From Sipunculus nudus (Eukaryota; Annelida; Sipuncula; Golfingiida; Sipunculidae), in the NCBI GenBank assembly GCA_026874595.1, contig CM049306.1:12297019-12361018 (forward strand): a stretch of DNA of 64,000 nucleotides. The letters run 5' to 3'. A model generated the notes under the pieces. The model saw nothing but the letters and a program-made list of their open reading frames with translations, did no database searches and had not been told where the DNA came from. Shown one piece after another: positions 11,901 to 21,077 of the stretch. Both the position numbers and the translations under genes were made by a program. Within the stretch, counting starts at the first letter, position 1; each line of letters begins with the position of its first letter.

Positions 11901-14900
11901 ATCCTGAGCAGATAAATAGACAGAGAGACGAGCATGAGAAATAGAGTTCCTGAACAGATAAATAGGGAGAGAGACGAGCAGGAGAGAAAGAGTTCCTGAA
12001 CAGATAAATAGAAAGAGAGACGAGCATGAGAGAAAGAGTTCCCGAAGAGATAAATAGAAAGAGAGACGGTCAGGAGAGAAAAAGTTCCCGAACAGATAAA
12101 TAGAAAGAGAGACGTGCAGGAGAGAAAGAGTTCCCGAACAGATAAATAGACAGAGAGACGAGCATGAGAGAAAGAGTTCCTGAGCAGATAAATAGACAGA
12201 GAGACGAGCATGAGAGAAAGAGTTCCTGAACAGATAAATAGGGAGAGAGACGAGCAGGAGAGAAAGAGTTCCTGAACAGATAAATATACAGAGAGACGAG
12301 GAGGAGAGAAAGAGTTCCTGAACAGATAAATAGAAAGAGAGACGTGCAGGAGAGAAAGAGTTCCCGAACAGATAAATAGAAAGAGAGACGTTCAGGAGAG
12401 AAAGAGTTCCTGAACAGATAAATAGAAAGAGAGACGTGCAGGAGAGAAAGAGTTCCCGAACAGATAAATAAAAAGAGAGACGAGCATGAGAGAAAGAGTT
12501 CCTGAGCAGATAAATAGACAGAGAGACGAGCATGAGAGAAAGTGTTCCTGAACAGATAAATAGGGAGAGAGACGAGCATGAGAGAAAGAGTTCCTGAACA
12601 GATAAATAGAAAGAGAGACGAGCAGGAGAGAAAGAGTTCCCGAAAAGATAAATAGAAAGAGAGACGAGCATGAGAGAAAGAGTTCCTGAACAGATAAATA
12701 GAAAGAGAGACGAGCATGAGAGAAAGAGTTCCTGAACAGATAAATAGGGAGAGAGACGAGCAGGAGAGAAAGAGTTCCTGAACAGATAAATAGAAAGAGA
12801 GACGAGCATGAGAGAAAGAATTCCCGAAAAGATAAATAGAAAGAGAGACGTGCAGGAGAGAAAGAGTTCCCGAACAGATAAATAGACAGAAAGACGAGCA
12901 TGAGAGAAAGAGTTCCTGAGCAGATAAATAGACAGAGAGACGAGCATGAGAGAAAGAGTTCCTGAACAGATAAATAGGGAGAGAGACGAGCAGGAGAGAA
13001 AGAGTTCCTGAACAGATAAATAGAAAGAGAGACGAGCAGGAGAGAAAGAGTTCCCGAAAAGATAAATAGAAAGAGAGACGAGCCTGGGAGAAAGAGTTCC
13101 TGAACAGATAAATAGACAGAGAGACGAGCATGAGAGAAAGAGTTCCTGAACAGATAAATAGGGAGAGAGACGTTCAGGAGAGAAAGAGTTCCCGAACAGA
13201 TAAATAGAAAGAGAGACGTGCAGGAGAGAAAGAGTTCCCGAACAGATAAATAGAAAGAGAGACGAGCAGGAGAGAAAGAGTTCCTGAACAGATAAATATA
13301 CAGAGAGACGAGGAGGAGAGAAAGAGTTCCTGAACAGATAAATAGAAAGAGAGACGTGCAGGAGAGAAAGAGTTCCCGAACAGATAAACAGAAAGAGAGA
13401 CGTTCAGGAGAGAAAGAGTTCCTGAACAGATAAATAGAAAGAGAGACGTGCAGGAGAGAAAGAGTTCCCGAACAGATAAATAAAAAGAGAGACGAGCATG
13501 AGAGAAAGAGTTCCTGAGCAGATAAATAGACAGAGAGACGAGCATGAGAGAAAGAGTTCCTGAACAGATAAATAGGGAGAGAGACGAGCAGGAGAGAAAG
13601 AGTTCCTGAACAGATAAATATACAGAGAGACGAGGAGGAGAGAAAGAGTTCCTGAACAGATAAATAGAAAGAGAGACGTGCAGGAGAGAAAGAGTTCCCG
13701 AACAGATAAATAGAAAGAGAGACGTTCAGGAGAGAAAGAGTTCCTGAACAGATAAATAGAAAGAGAGACGTGCAGGAGAGAAAGAGTTCCCGAACAGATA
13801 AATAAAAAGAGAGACGAGCATGAGAGAAAGAGTTCCTGAGCAGATAAATAGACAGAGAGACGAGCATGAGAGAAAGTGTTCCTGAACAGATAAATAGGGA
13901 GAGAGACGAGCATGAGAGAAAGAGTTCCTGAACAGATAAATAGAAAGAGAGACGAGCAGGAGAGAAAGAGTTCCCGAAAAGATAAATAGAAAGAGAGACG
14001 AGCATGAGAGAAAGAGTTCCTGAACAGATAAATAGAAAGAGAGACGAGCATGAGAGAAAGAGTTCCTGAACAGATAAATAGGGAGAGAGACGAGCAGGAG
14101 AGAAAGAGTTCCTGAACAGATAAATAGAAAGAGAGACGAGCATGAGAGAAAGAATTCCCGAAAAGATAAATAGAAAGAGAGACGTGCAGGAGAGAAAGAG
14201 TTCCCGAACAGATAAATAGACAGAAAGACGAGCATGAGAGAAAGAGTTCCTGAGCAGATAAATAGACAGAGAGACGAGCATGAGAGAAAGAGTTCCTGAA
14301 CAGATAAATAGGGAGAGAGACGAGCAGGAGAGAAAGAGTTCCTGAACAGATAAATAGAAAGAGAGACGAGCAGGAGAGAAAGAGTTCCCGAAAAGATAAA
14401 TAGAAAGAGAGACGAGCCTGGGAGAAAGAGTTCCTGAACAGATAAATAGACAGAGAGACGAGCATGAGAGAAAGAGTTCCTGAACAGATAAATAGGGAGA
14501 GAGACGTTCAGGAGAGAAAGAGTTCCCGAACAGATAAATAGAAAGAGAGACGTGCAGGAGAGAAAGAGTTCCCGAACAGATAAATAGAAAGAGAGACGAG
14601 CAGGAGAGAAAGAGTTCCTGAACAGATAAATATACAGAGAGACGAGGAGGAGAGAAAGAGTTCCTGAACAGATAAATAGAAAGAGAGACGTGCAGGAGAG
14701 AAAGAGTTCCCGAACAGATAAACAGAAAGAGAGACGTTCAGGAGAGAAAGAGTTCCTGAACAGATAAATAGAAAGAGAGACGTGCAGGAGAGAAAGAGTT
14801 CCCGAACAGATAAATAAAAAGAGAGACGAGCATGAGAGAAAGAGTTCCTGAGCAGATAAATAGACAGAGAGACGAGCATGAGAGAAAGTGTTCCTGAACA

Positions 14901-17900
14901 GATAAATAGGGAGAGAGACGAGCATGAGAGAAAGAGTTCCTGAACAGATAAATAGAAAGAGAGACGAGCAGGAGAGAAAGAGTTCCCGAAAAGATAAATA
15001 GAAAGAGAGACGAGCATGAGAGAAAGAGTTCCTGAACAGATAAATAGAAAGAGAGACGAGCATGAGAGAAAGAGTTCCTGAACAGATAAATAGGGAGAGA
15101 GACGAGCAGGAGAGAAAGAGTTCCTGAACAGATAAATAGAAAGAGAGACGAGCATGAGAGAAAGAATTCCCGAAAAGATAAATAGAAAGAGAGACGTTCA
15201 GGAGAGAAAGAGTTCCCGAACAGATAAATAGAAAGAGAAACGAGCAGGAGAGAAAGAGTTCCTGAACAGATAAATAGGGAGAGAGACGAGCAGGAGAGAA
15301 AGAGTTCCTGAACAGATAAATAGAAAGAGAGACGAGCAGGAGAGAAAGAGTTCCCGAAAAGATAAATAGAAAGAGAGACGAGCATGAGAGAAAGAGTTCC
15401 TGAACAGATAAATAGAAAGAGAGACGAGCATGAGAAAAAGAGTTCCTGAACAGATAAATAGGGAGAGAGACGAGCAGGAGAGAAAGAGTTCCTGAACAGA
15501 TAAATAGAAAGAGAGACGAGCATGAGAGAAAGAGTTCCCGAAAAGATAAATAGAAAGAGAGACGTTCAGGAGAGAAAGAGTTCCCGAACAGATAAATAGA
15601 AAGAGAGACGTGCAGGAGAGAAAGAGTTCCCGAACAGATAAATAGACAGAGAGACGAGCATGAGAGAAAGAGTTCCTGAGCAGATAAATAGACAGAGAGA
15701 CGAGCATGAGAGAAAGAGTTCCTGAACAGATAAATAGGGAGAGAGACGAGCAGGAGAGAAAGAGTTCCTGAACAGATAAATAGAAAGAGAGACGAGCAGG
15801 AGAGAAAGAGTTCCCGAAAAGATAAATAGAAAGAGAGACGAGCATGGGAGAAAGAGTTCCTGAACAGATAAATAGAAAGAGAGACGAGCATGAGAGAAAG
15901 AGTTCCTGAACAGATAAATAGGGAGAGAGACGTTCAGGAGAGAAAGAGTTCCCGAACAGATAAATAGAAAGAGAGACGTGCAGGAGAGAAAGAGTTCCCG
16001 AACAGATAAATAGAAAGAGAGACGAGCATGAGAGAAAGAGTTCCCGAAAAGATAAATAGAAAGAGAGACGTTCAGGAGAGAAAGAGTTCCCGAACAGATA
16101 AATAGAAAGAGAGACGAGCAGGAGAGAAAGAGTTCCTGAACAGATAAATAGGGAGAGAGACGAGCAGGAGAGAAAGAGTTCCTGAACAGATAAATAGAAA
16201 GAGAGACGAGCAGGAGAGAAAGAGTTCCCGAAAAGATAAATAGAAAGAGAGACGAGCATGAGAGAAAGAGTTCCTGAACAGATAAATAGAAAGAGAGACG
16301 AGCATGAGAAAAAGAGTTCCTGAACAGATAAATAGGGAGAAAGACGAGCAGGAGAGAAAGAGTTCCTGAACAGATAAATAGAAAGATAGACGAGCATGGG
16401 AGAAAGAGGTCCCGAAAAGATAAATAGAAAGAGAGACGTTCAGGAGAGAAAGAGTTCCCGAACAGATAAATAGAAAGAGAGACGTGCAGGAGAGAAAGAG
16501 TTCCCGAACAGATAAATAGACAGAGAGACGAGCATGAGAAAAGAGTTACTGAGCAGATAAATAGACAGAGAGACGAGCATGAGAGAAAGAGTTCCTGAAC
16601 AGATAAATAGGGAGAGAGACGAGCAGGAGAGAAAGAGTTCCTGAACAGATAAATAGAAAGAGAGACGAGCAGGAGAGAAAGAGTTCCCGAAAAGATAAAT
16701 AGAAAGAGAGACGAGCATGAGAGAAAGAGTTCCTGAACAGATAAATAGAAAGAGAGACGAGCATGAGAGAAAGAGTTCCTGAACAGATAAATATACAGAG
16801 AGACGAGCAGGAGAGAAAGAGTTCCTGAACAGATAAATAGAAAGAGAGACGTGCAGGAGAGAAAGAGTTCCCGAACAGATAAATAGAAAGAGAGACGTTC
16901 AGGAGAGAAAGAGTTCCTGAACAGATAAATAGAAAGAGAGACGTGCAGGAGAGAAAGAGTTCCCGAACAGATAAATAGAAAAAGAGACGAGCATGAGAGA
17001 AAGAGTTCCTGAGCAGATAAATAGACAGAGAGACGAGCATGAGAGAAAGAGTTCCTGAACAGATAAATAGGGAGAGAGACGAGCAGGAGAGAAAGAGTTC
17101 CTGAACAGATAAATAGGGAGAGAGACGAGCAGGAGAGAAAGAGTTCCCGAAAAGATAAATAGAAAGAGAGACGAGCATGAGAGAAAGAGTTCCTGAACAG
17201 ATAAATAGACAGAGAGACGAGCATGAGAGAAAGAGTTCCTGAACAGATAAATAGGGAGAGAGACGAGCATGAGAGAAAGAGTTCCTGAACAGATAAATAG
17301 GATGAGAGACGAGCAGGAGAGAAAGAGTTCCTGAACAGATAAATAGAAAGAGAGACGTGCAGGAGAGAAAGAGTTCCCGAACAGATAAATAGAAAGAGAG
17401 ACGTTCAGGAGAGAAAGAGTTCCTGAACAGATAAATAGAAAGAGAGACGTGCAGGAGAGAAAGAGTTCCCGAACAGATAAATAGAAAGAGAGACGAGCAT
17501 GAGAGAAAGAGTTCCTGAGCAGATAAATAGACAGAGAGACGAGCATGAGAGAAAGAGTTCCTGAACAGATAAATAGGGAGAGAGACGAGCAGGAGAGAAA
17601 GAGTTCCTGAACAGATAAATAGAAAGAGAGACGAGCAGGAGAGAAAGAGTTCCCGAAAAGATAAATAGAAAGAGAGACGAGCATGAGAGAAAGAGTTCCT
17701 GAACAGATAAATAGAAAGAGAGACGAGCATGAGAGAAAGAGTTCCTGAACAGATAAATAGGGAGAGAGACGTTCAGGAGAGAAAGAGTTCCCGAACAGAT
17801 AAATAGAAAGAGAGACGTGCAGGAGAGAAAGAGTTCCCGAACAGATAAATAGAAAGAGAGACGAGCAGGAGAGAAAGAGTTCCTGAACAGATAAATAGAC

Positions 17901-17925
17901 AGAGAGACGTGCATGAGAGAAAGTT
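2160..17925. repeat. Satellite A2: 46-bp tandem array, about 340 copies
   Basis: Uninterrupted tandem array of a 46-bp unit with core GAGTTCCTGAACAGATAAAT followed by AGAAAGAGAGACGAGCAGGA. Purines make up about 78% of the plus strand. Variant positions recur: CCT/CCC before GAAC, GAACAG/GAGCAG, ATAGAAAG/ATAGACAG/ATAGGGAG, and GACGAGCAGG/GACGAGCATG/GACGTGCAGG/GACGTTCAGG. Marker variants lie at exact multiples of 46: the rare GAAAATGAGA variant at 4421, 7641, 9481 and 11413 is spaced by 70, 40 and 42 units. A 1-bp deletion near 16,540 is the one register break I found. Minus-strand frames here are artefacts. Location (centromeric, subtelomeric or interstitial) cannot be read from the sequence. 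Confidence 0.97.
12070..14735. repeat. Higher-order repeat in satellite A2, 1,334-bp period
   Basis: Two adjacent blocks of 29 monomers (29 x 46 = 1,334 bp) carry the same order of monomer variants. The rare TACAGAGAGACGAGGAGGAG monomer occurs at 12287, 13299, 13621 and 14633, giving spacings of 1012, 322 and 1012 bp, all whole numbers of 46. The minus-strand reading of 12,070-13,131 and of 13,404-14,465 is the same except near one end, which confirms a recent block duplication. Boundaries are approximate. Confidence 0.8.
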
Positions 17926-17990
17926 GGACAAGCAGGGGAGAAAGAGGGACAAGCAGGAGAGAAAGATGGACGAGCAGGAGGGAAAAACAT
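17926..17990. repeat. Degenerate right end of satellite A
   Basis: The 46-bp periodicity stops at about 17,925 and is followed by short imperfect units (GGACAAGCAGGGGAGAAAGA, GGACAAGCAGGAGAGAAAGA, GGACGAGCAGGAGGGAAAAA) that resemble A1 blocks rather than A2. The array is therefore flanked on both sides by A1-like sequence. Confidence 0.7.
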
Positions 17991-18748
17991 GCAAACGGGA
18001 GTGGAAAAAAGATATTAAAAATTCCTTTTTCGGTTTGTCTGAGATATAGTTTATAGTTTATCTCCCTATCAGAGATGAATTTCGGGTGCAAAGCAAGGCC
18101 AGCGTAACCCGGTTAAAACAAAAATACACGCCAATCCCGTTTGCACTGTATAACCTGGATTTCTCTGAAGATGCAGTATTCTTCATTAGGCTTTTCAACA
18201 ATTTTAAAACTTTGGATGTCCCATTTCATTGATTCAAGTATTTATATTGAGCCGAAATATGACACACTTCATAAAGAGAAATGTGGAAAAGAACTCATAC
18301 ACGATCGTACACAGTCAACAAGACTGAGGTATAAACAATAATAATATAATCAAAAAACATATTAGGTATCAACATTCAATCTTGACCGTGCAGTGTTTAG
18401 CTAAAGTATATCAATAATAAGTAACAAATAATGATCTGGTAACTTAAATGTCCAAATGGATATCTTGACAGTTCCCGCATTCGTTACACGCAATCAGCGT
18501 CCTGGTCCACTCTGACCTATGGCTTAAGCTCCTCAAGCGACATCTGGATCAGTTACATCTGCCCACATCTGACCCTCTAATTCCTACGAACATGACATTT
18601 CATTTTGATAGGTATTCTAAGGGATTACGGCACAATAACCCTGATGCTGGATGTGCTTCTCACTGGCTTACTCGAACTAATCATGACATCGACAGGTACA
18701 TTCTCAGTAACGTCCACCTTGCAGTAAACACAGACAGCTATATCAACA
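17991..18748. other. Unassigned DNA between satellite A and the retrotransposon
   Basis: AT-rich, apparently single-copy within this window. The longest frame is 66 codons (18,141-18,341, plus) and has no recognisable domain. Nothing else supported. Confidence 0.5.
18745..18748. repeat. Target-site duplication AACA (pairs with 27,896-27,899)
   Basis: The four bases AACA lie directly before the TGTGACG start of the 5' LTR and directly after the GCTACA end of the 3' LTR. If the first T of the LTR belongs to the target, the duplication is five bases, AACAT. Either length is known for Ty3/gypsy insertions. Confidence 0.8.
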
Positions 18749-19179
18749 TGTGACGTTTTCGATGCAGGCAAGCTGGGTACTAGCGGGTGCTTACTGAGTT
18801 CATTGAGTGGGGAGCGTGGCTGAGATAAGCGAGTAGGTCAAACCATGTACAGGGCAGGGTGAGCAACACCTTGGACACGGTTATATGTGCATCTTCCGTG
18901 CTCGCTGTTACGCCATACAGGCAAAAGGCTTAATTGGTCATCATCTTTCTTTTATTATGTTTTGAGGCCCCTGCTTAACTCCCCTCCCCCTGAATTCATC
19001 ATTCTGTACATAGTAGCCCCAATCCAGAGATCGTTCCGCCTGGTGGGCTGATATATGGCTAGTGGCGACCAAACCACCCATCGACCTAATCACAACGAGA
19101 AGACACGCCTTACAGCCACTTGTCCAGTTAACCCACCTCGGTTGTCACACTAGCCCTGGCCGGAGCTAGGGTCGCTACA
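18749..19179 (+). repeat. 5' LTR, 431 bp, internally deleted
   Basis: Starts TGTGACG and ends GCTACA. It equals the first 215 and last 216 bases of the 3' LTR, with a junction at 18,963/18,964. The missing 794 bp contain the TATA-like and AATAAA signals of the 3' LTR, so this LTR probably lacks its own promoter. The deletion length equals the spacing of two TCTTTTATTAT direct repeats in the 3' LTR. Confidence 0.93.
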
Positions 19180-19184
19180 GTTTT

Positions 19185-19202
19185 TGGTGCCGTCACCAGG
19201 AT
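19185..19202 (+). promoter_or_regulatory. Primer binding site for minus-strand DNA synthesis
   Basis: TGGTGCCGTCACCAGGAT begins five bases after the 5' LTR. TGG is complementary to the CCA end of a tRNA, and the reverse complement reads like the T-arm and acceptor 3' strand of a tRNA. I did not assign the tRNA species. Confidence 0.75.
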
Positions 19203-19236
19203 TGGGGTTTGAATTTCAAATGATTGTAGAGGTCTG

Positions 19237-19407
19237 ATGGAGTCATTCAGTAATTTGTTTGGGACACTTAGGCGGGGTTTAGTCTCTATGCTTCCTAGTG
19301 CTTTATCCACCCCTAGGATTGATAGAAATGAAGGCATTTCTCCCCGAAATGTTCAACCTACCTCATCCCCACCATCGATAGATAGTGACGAAAACGAGTC
19401 GATTTAG
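19237..19407 (+). CDS. Leader ORF, probable N-terminal part of gag in another frame
   Basis: A 56-codon frame opens at ATG 19,237 and stops at TAG 19,405-19,407. It is Ser/Pro-rich and ends in an acidic stretch. The frame used by the main gag ORF is already open from 19,389, 63 nt before its first ATG at 19,452, and continues acidic sequence where this ORF ends. The two frames overlap at 19,389-19,407 and differ by -1. The simplest reading is one longer gag whose copy here has lost one base in that interval. A separate upstream ORF or a programmed shift is also possible. I see no myristoylation glycine at position 2. Confidence 0.45.
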   Translation: MESFSNLFGTLRRGLVSMLPSALSTPRIDRNEGISPRNVQPTSSPPSIDSDENESI

Positions 19408-19440
19408 AGGATTCGTATAGAGAGGCGCTGCCAGGAGATA

Positions 19441-19449
19441 CAGGTGACT
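19441..19449 (+). promoter_or_regulatory. Candidate splice donor CAG/GTGACT for a subgenomic RNA
   Basis: CAG/GTGACTT places a GT-AG type donor after base 19,443, just before the first in-frame gag ATG. The +5 base is C rather than the preferred G, so the match is moderate. Joined to the acceptor ending at 25,049, the reading phase of the gag frame is kept into the third ORF. This is inferred; no transcript is available. Confidence 0.35.
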
Positions 19450-19451
19450 TC

Positions 19452-21077
19452 ATGTCAGAACGGCAAATAGGTGAACACAGTGTGAGATGGGAGGGCCCGC
19501 ACAGCGATGGGGGACAATACGAGGCAAAGCCGGACAGTTCATTCGGATTAATGCCCGACAGCGCTGCTGCATCCAGAGACGGAGGTATTTTCTCCAGTCC
19601 GGATCCCAGTTATGCAACACCGCCAAGTCGTTCAGAGATGGCCTGTGACCAGGCACGAGCAATATGTGCTGATTCTGGGGAAGAGTTATTTTCTCCGTAT
19701 CGGAGACAGTATGAGCAGCGACCCCAAAGTCCTTTTCCGCCTGCTCCTCGGGGATTTCATAGAGGTATGCAGAGTCATTTGACGGATGACTATCAGACTC
19801 CTTCAAGGAGACACCAGTCTGTACACAGATATTGGCCATCCGACCAGCAGCCTCTCCGTTCGGATGTGTCCTGGAGCAGAGGTGACGAGGAGACAAGTTT
19901 TTTTCCTTCCGGTCCTCGTCCGGCATATGTTTCTACGCCATATCCACAGGAAGCGGATATTCGGATGACCGGGAGAGATCAAAGGCCCGTCTTCAGGCAT
20001 ACAAGGTCTAACGAAAACAGGCAACGTGGTCGGAAGACTAGCAGGAGGGAAGTGCCACCGCCATCTTACCAGGGACCTCAGATGAGTTCAGCTGCATATG
20101 GCGGGCCGCCCCCGCAGATGGACCCACGTGCCAGCAGAAAAGAGAAACAGCCCGACCTCTTTGATGATACAGTATGGGAATGGGAGGACTACTTATCGCA
20201 TTTCCTTTCAGTGGCTATGTGGAATGGCTGGTCAGAAAGAGAGAAAGCCCAACAACTAGCCATGAGCCTTCGGGGTAAGGCACAAACAGTCCTGGGAGGG
20301 CTGACCGAACAGGAACTCGGAAGTTTCGAGGCATTGAAGGCGGTCCTGACACGTCGCTACTGTCCGACCCAGCGGCGACCTTCTTACAGAAACGATTTCC
20401 GCTATCGGAAACGTCGGAGAGATGAGAGCCCTTCAACATTTGCATCAGCTTTACGCAGGTTGGCTAGTAAAGCTCATCCTCAATTATCTGAGGTGAATAG
20501 GGATGCTTTATGTGTTGACCAGTTCATCTTTGGGTTGGGTGGACCAGATGTTACCAAACATGTCCAGTTTGGGCACCCAGAAGATCTAGATGCAGCTGTC
20601 GACTTGGCAGTCGAGTTTGAGTCGCTTTCGGCAGTCGGAGGTATCCGCAAACCCTCAGGGCTTATTTCGCCGGTGGTGCATTGTAATACATCTTCCCCGG
20701 ACACTGTAACGATACCGCAGACAGGACAGATGGATTTGGTTCAGTTGGTGAGGGAAAACACTGAAATGCTCAGAAAACTACTGACAGCAGAGACACGGTC
20801 AAAACAGGGCCAGCTAAATGAGGGCCAGAGCGTGGTGAATCAATGTATTCAAGACACTAGTTTACAAGGACAAGCTTCAAGGAGCAGGAGACGTCAGCGA
20901 GATGCCGGATGTTTCATATGTTCGGATAAGACGCATTTTGCCCGTCAATGCCCTTTGAACCAAAGAAATCAGCCAGGCCAAACCGGCGCGGTGCAGCATG
21001 AGAGAGCGGAGGTGCTTGACGAAGAAGCGTTAAACCAGGAAGGCTTGCGTTTGCGGCCAGAAACACAAGCCAATTGA
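19452..21077 (+). CDS. gag: Gag capsid/nucleocapsid polyprotein
   Basis: 541 codons from ATG 19,452 to TGA 21,075-21,077. It forms the virus-like particle and packages element RNA. The first ~230 residues are polar, Pro/Arg/Ser-rich and probably disordered. Residues ~236-390 form a retrotransposon gag (capsid-type) domain, with a W-containing start, a run of helices, and the RRYCPTQRR and FIFGLGGPDV blocks. Residues 487-500 are a CCHC zinc knuckle (C-x2-C-x4-H-x4-C) preceded by a basic SRSRRRQR patch, typical of nucleocapsid RNA binding. The last 58 nt overlap the open pol frame, which lies in the -1 register. The true start may be upstream at 19,237, because this frame is open from 19,389 without an ATG. 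No internal stop or frameshift is seen from 19,452 onward. Confidence 0.93.
   Translation: MSERQIGEHSVRWEGPHSDGGQYEAKPDSSFGLMPDSAAASRDGGIFSSPDPSYATPPSRSEMACDQARAICADSGEELFSPYRRQYEQRPQSPFPPAPRGFHRGMQSHLTDDYQTPSRRHQSVHRYWPSDQQPLRSDVSWSRGDEETSFFPSGPRPAYVSTPYPQEADIRMTGRDQRPVFRHTRSNENRQRGRKTSRREVPPPSYQGPQMSSAAYGGPPPQMDPRASRKEKQPDLFDDTVWEWEDYLSHFLSVAMWNGWSEREKAQQLAMSLRGKAQTVLGGLTEQELGSFEALKAVLTRRYCPTQRRPSYRNDFRYRKRRRDESPSTFASALRRLASKAHPQLSEVNRDALCVDQFIFGLGGPDVTKHVQFGHPEDLDAAVDLAVEFESLSAVGGIRKPSGLISPVVHCNTSSPDTVTIPQTGQMDLVQLVRENTEMLRKLLTAETRSKQGQLNEGQSVVNQCIQDTSLQGQASRSRRRQRDAGCFICSDKTHFARQCPLNQRNQPGQTGAVQHERAEVLDEEALNQEGLRLRPETQAN
21029..21071 (+). promoter_or_regulatory. -1 ribosomal frameshift signal between gag and pol
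   Basis: GTTAAAC at 21,029-21,035 is in the gag phase G TTA AAC, which fits the X XXY YYZ pattern; the same heptamer is used by equine arteritis virus. Six bases later a hairpin can form: GGCTTG (21,042-21,047) pairs with CAAGCC (21,066-21,071), and after one mismatch GTTT (21,049-21,052) pairs with AAAC (21,061-21,064), leaving an 8-nt loop. Slipping by -1 enters a frame with no stop until 25,007. Spacing and structure match known -1 frameshift cassettes. Confidence 0.75.

Noticed and set aside
2160..17925. CRISPR-like array
   Set aside because: Units are contiguous with no unique spacers, and the genome is eukaryotic.
115..17990. Many minus-strand frames of 60-1,365 codons in satellite A
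   Set aside because: They overlap each other in all three frames, repeat every 46 residues, and exist only because the monomer lacks TTA, CTA and TCA on the plus strand.
19128..19337. Minus-strand 69-codon frame over the LTR end and leader
   Set aside because: Antisense to the primer binding site and gag leader, with no domain.
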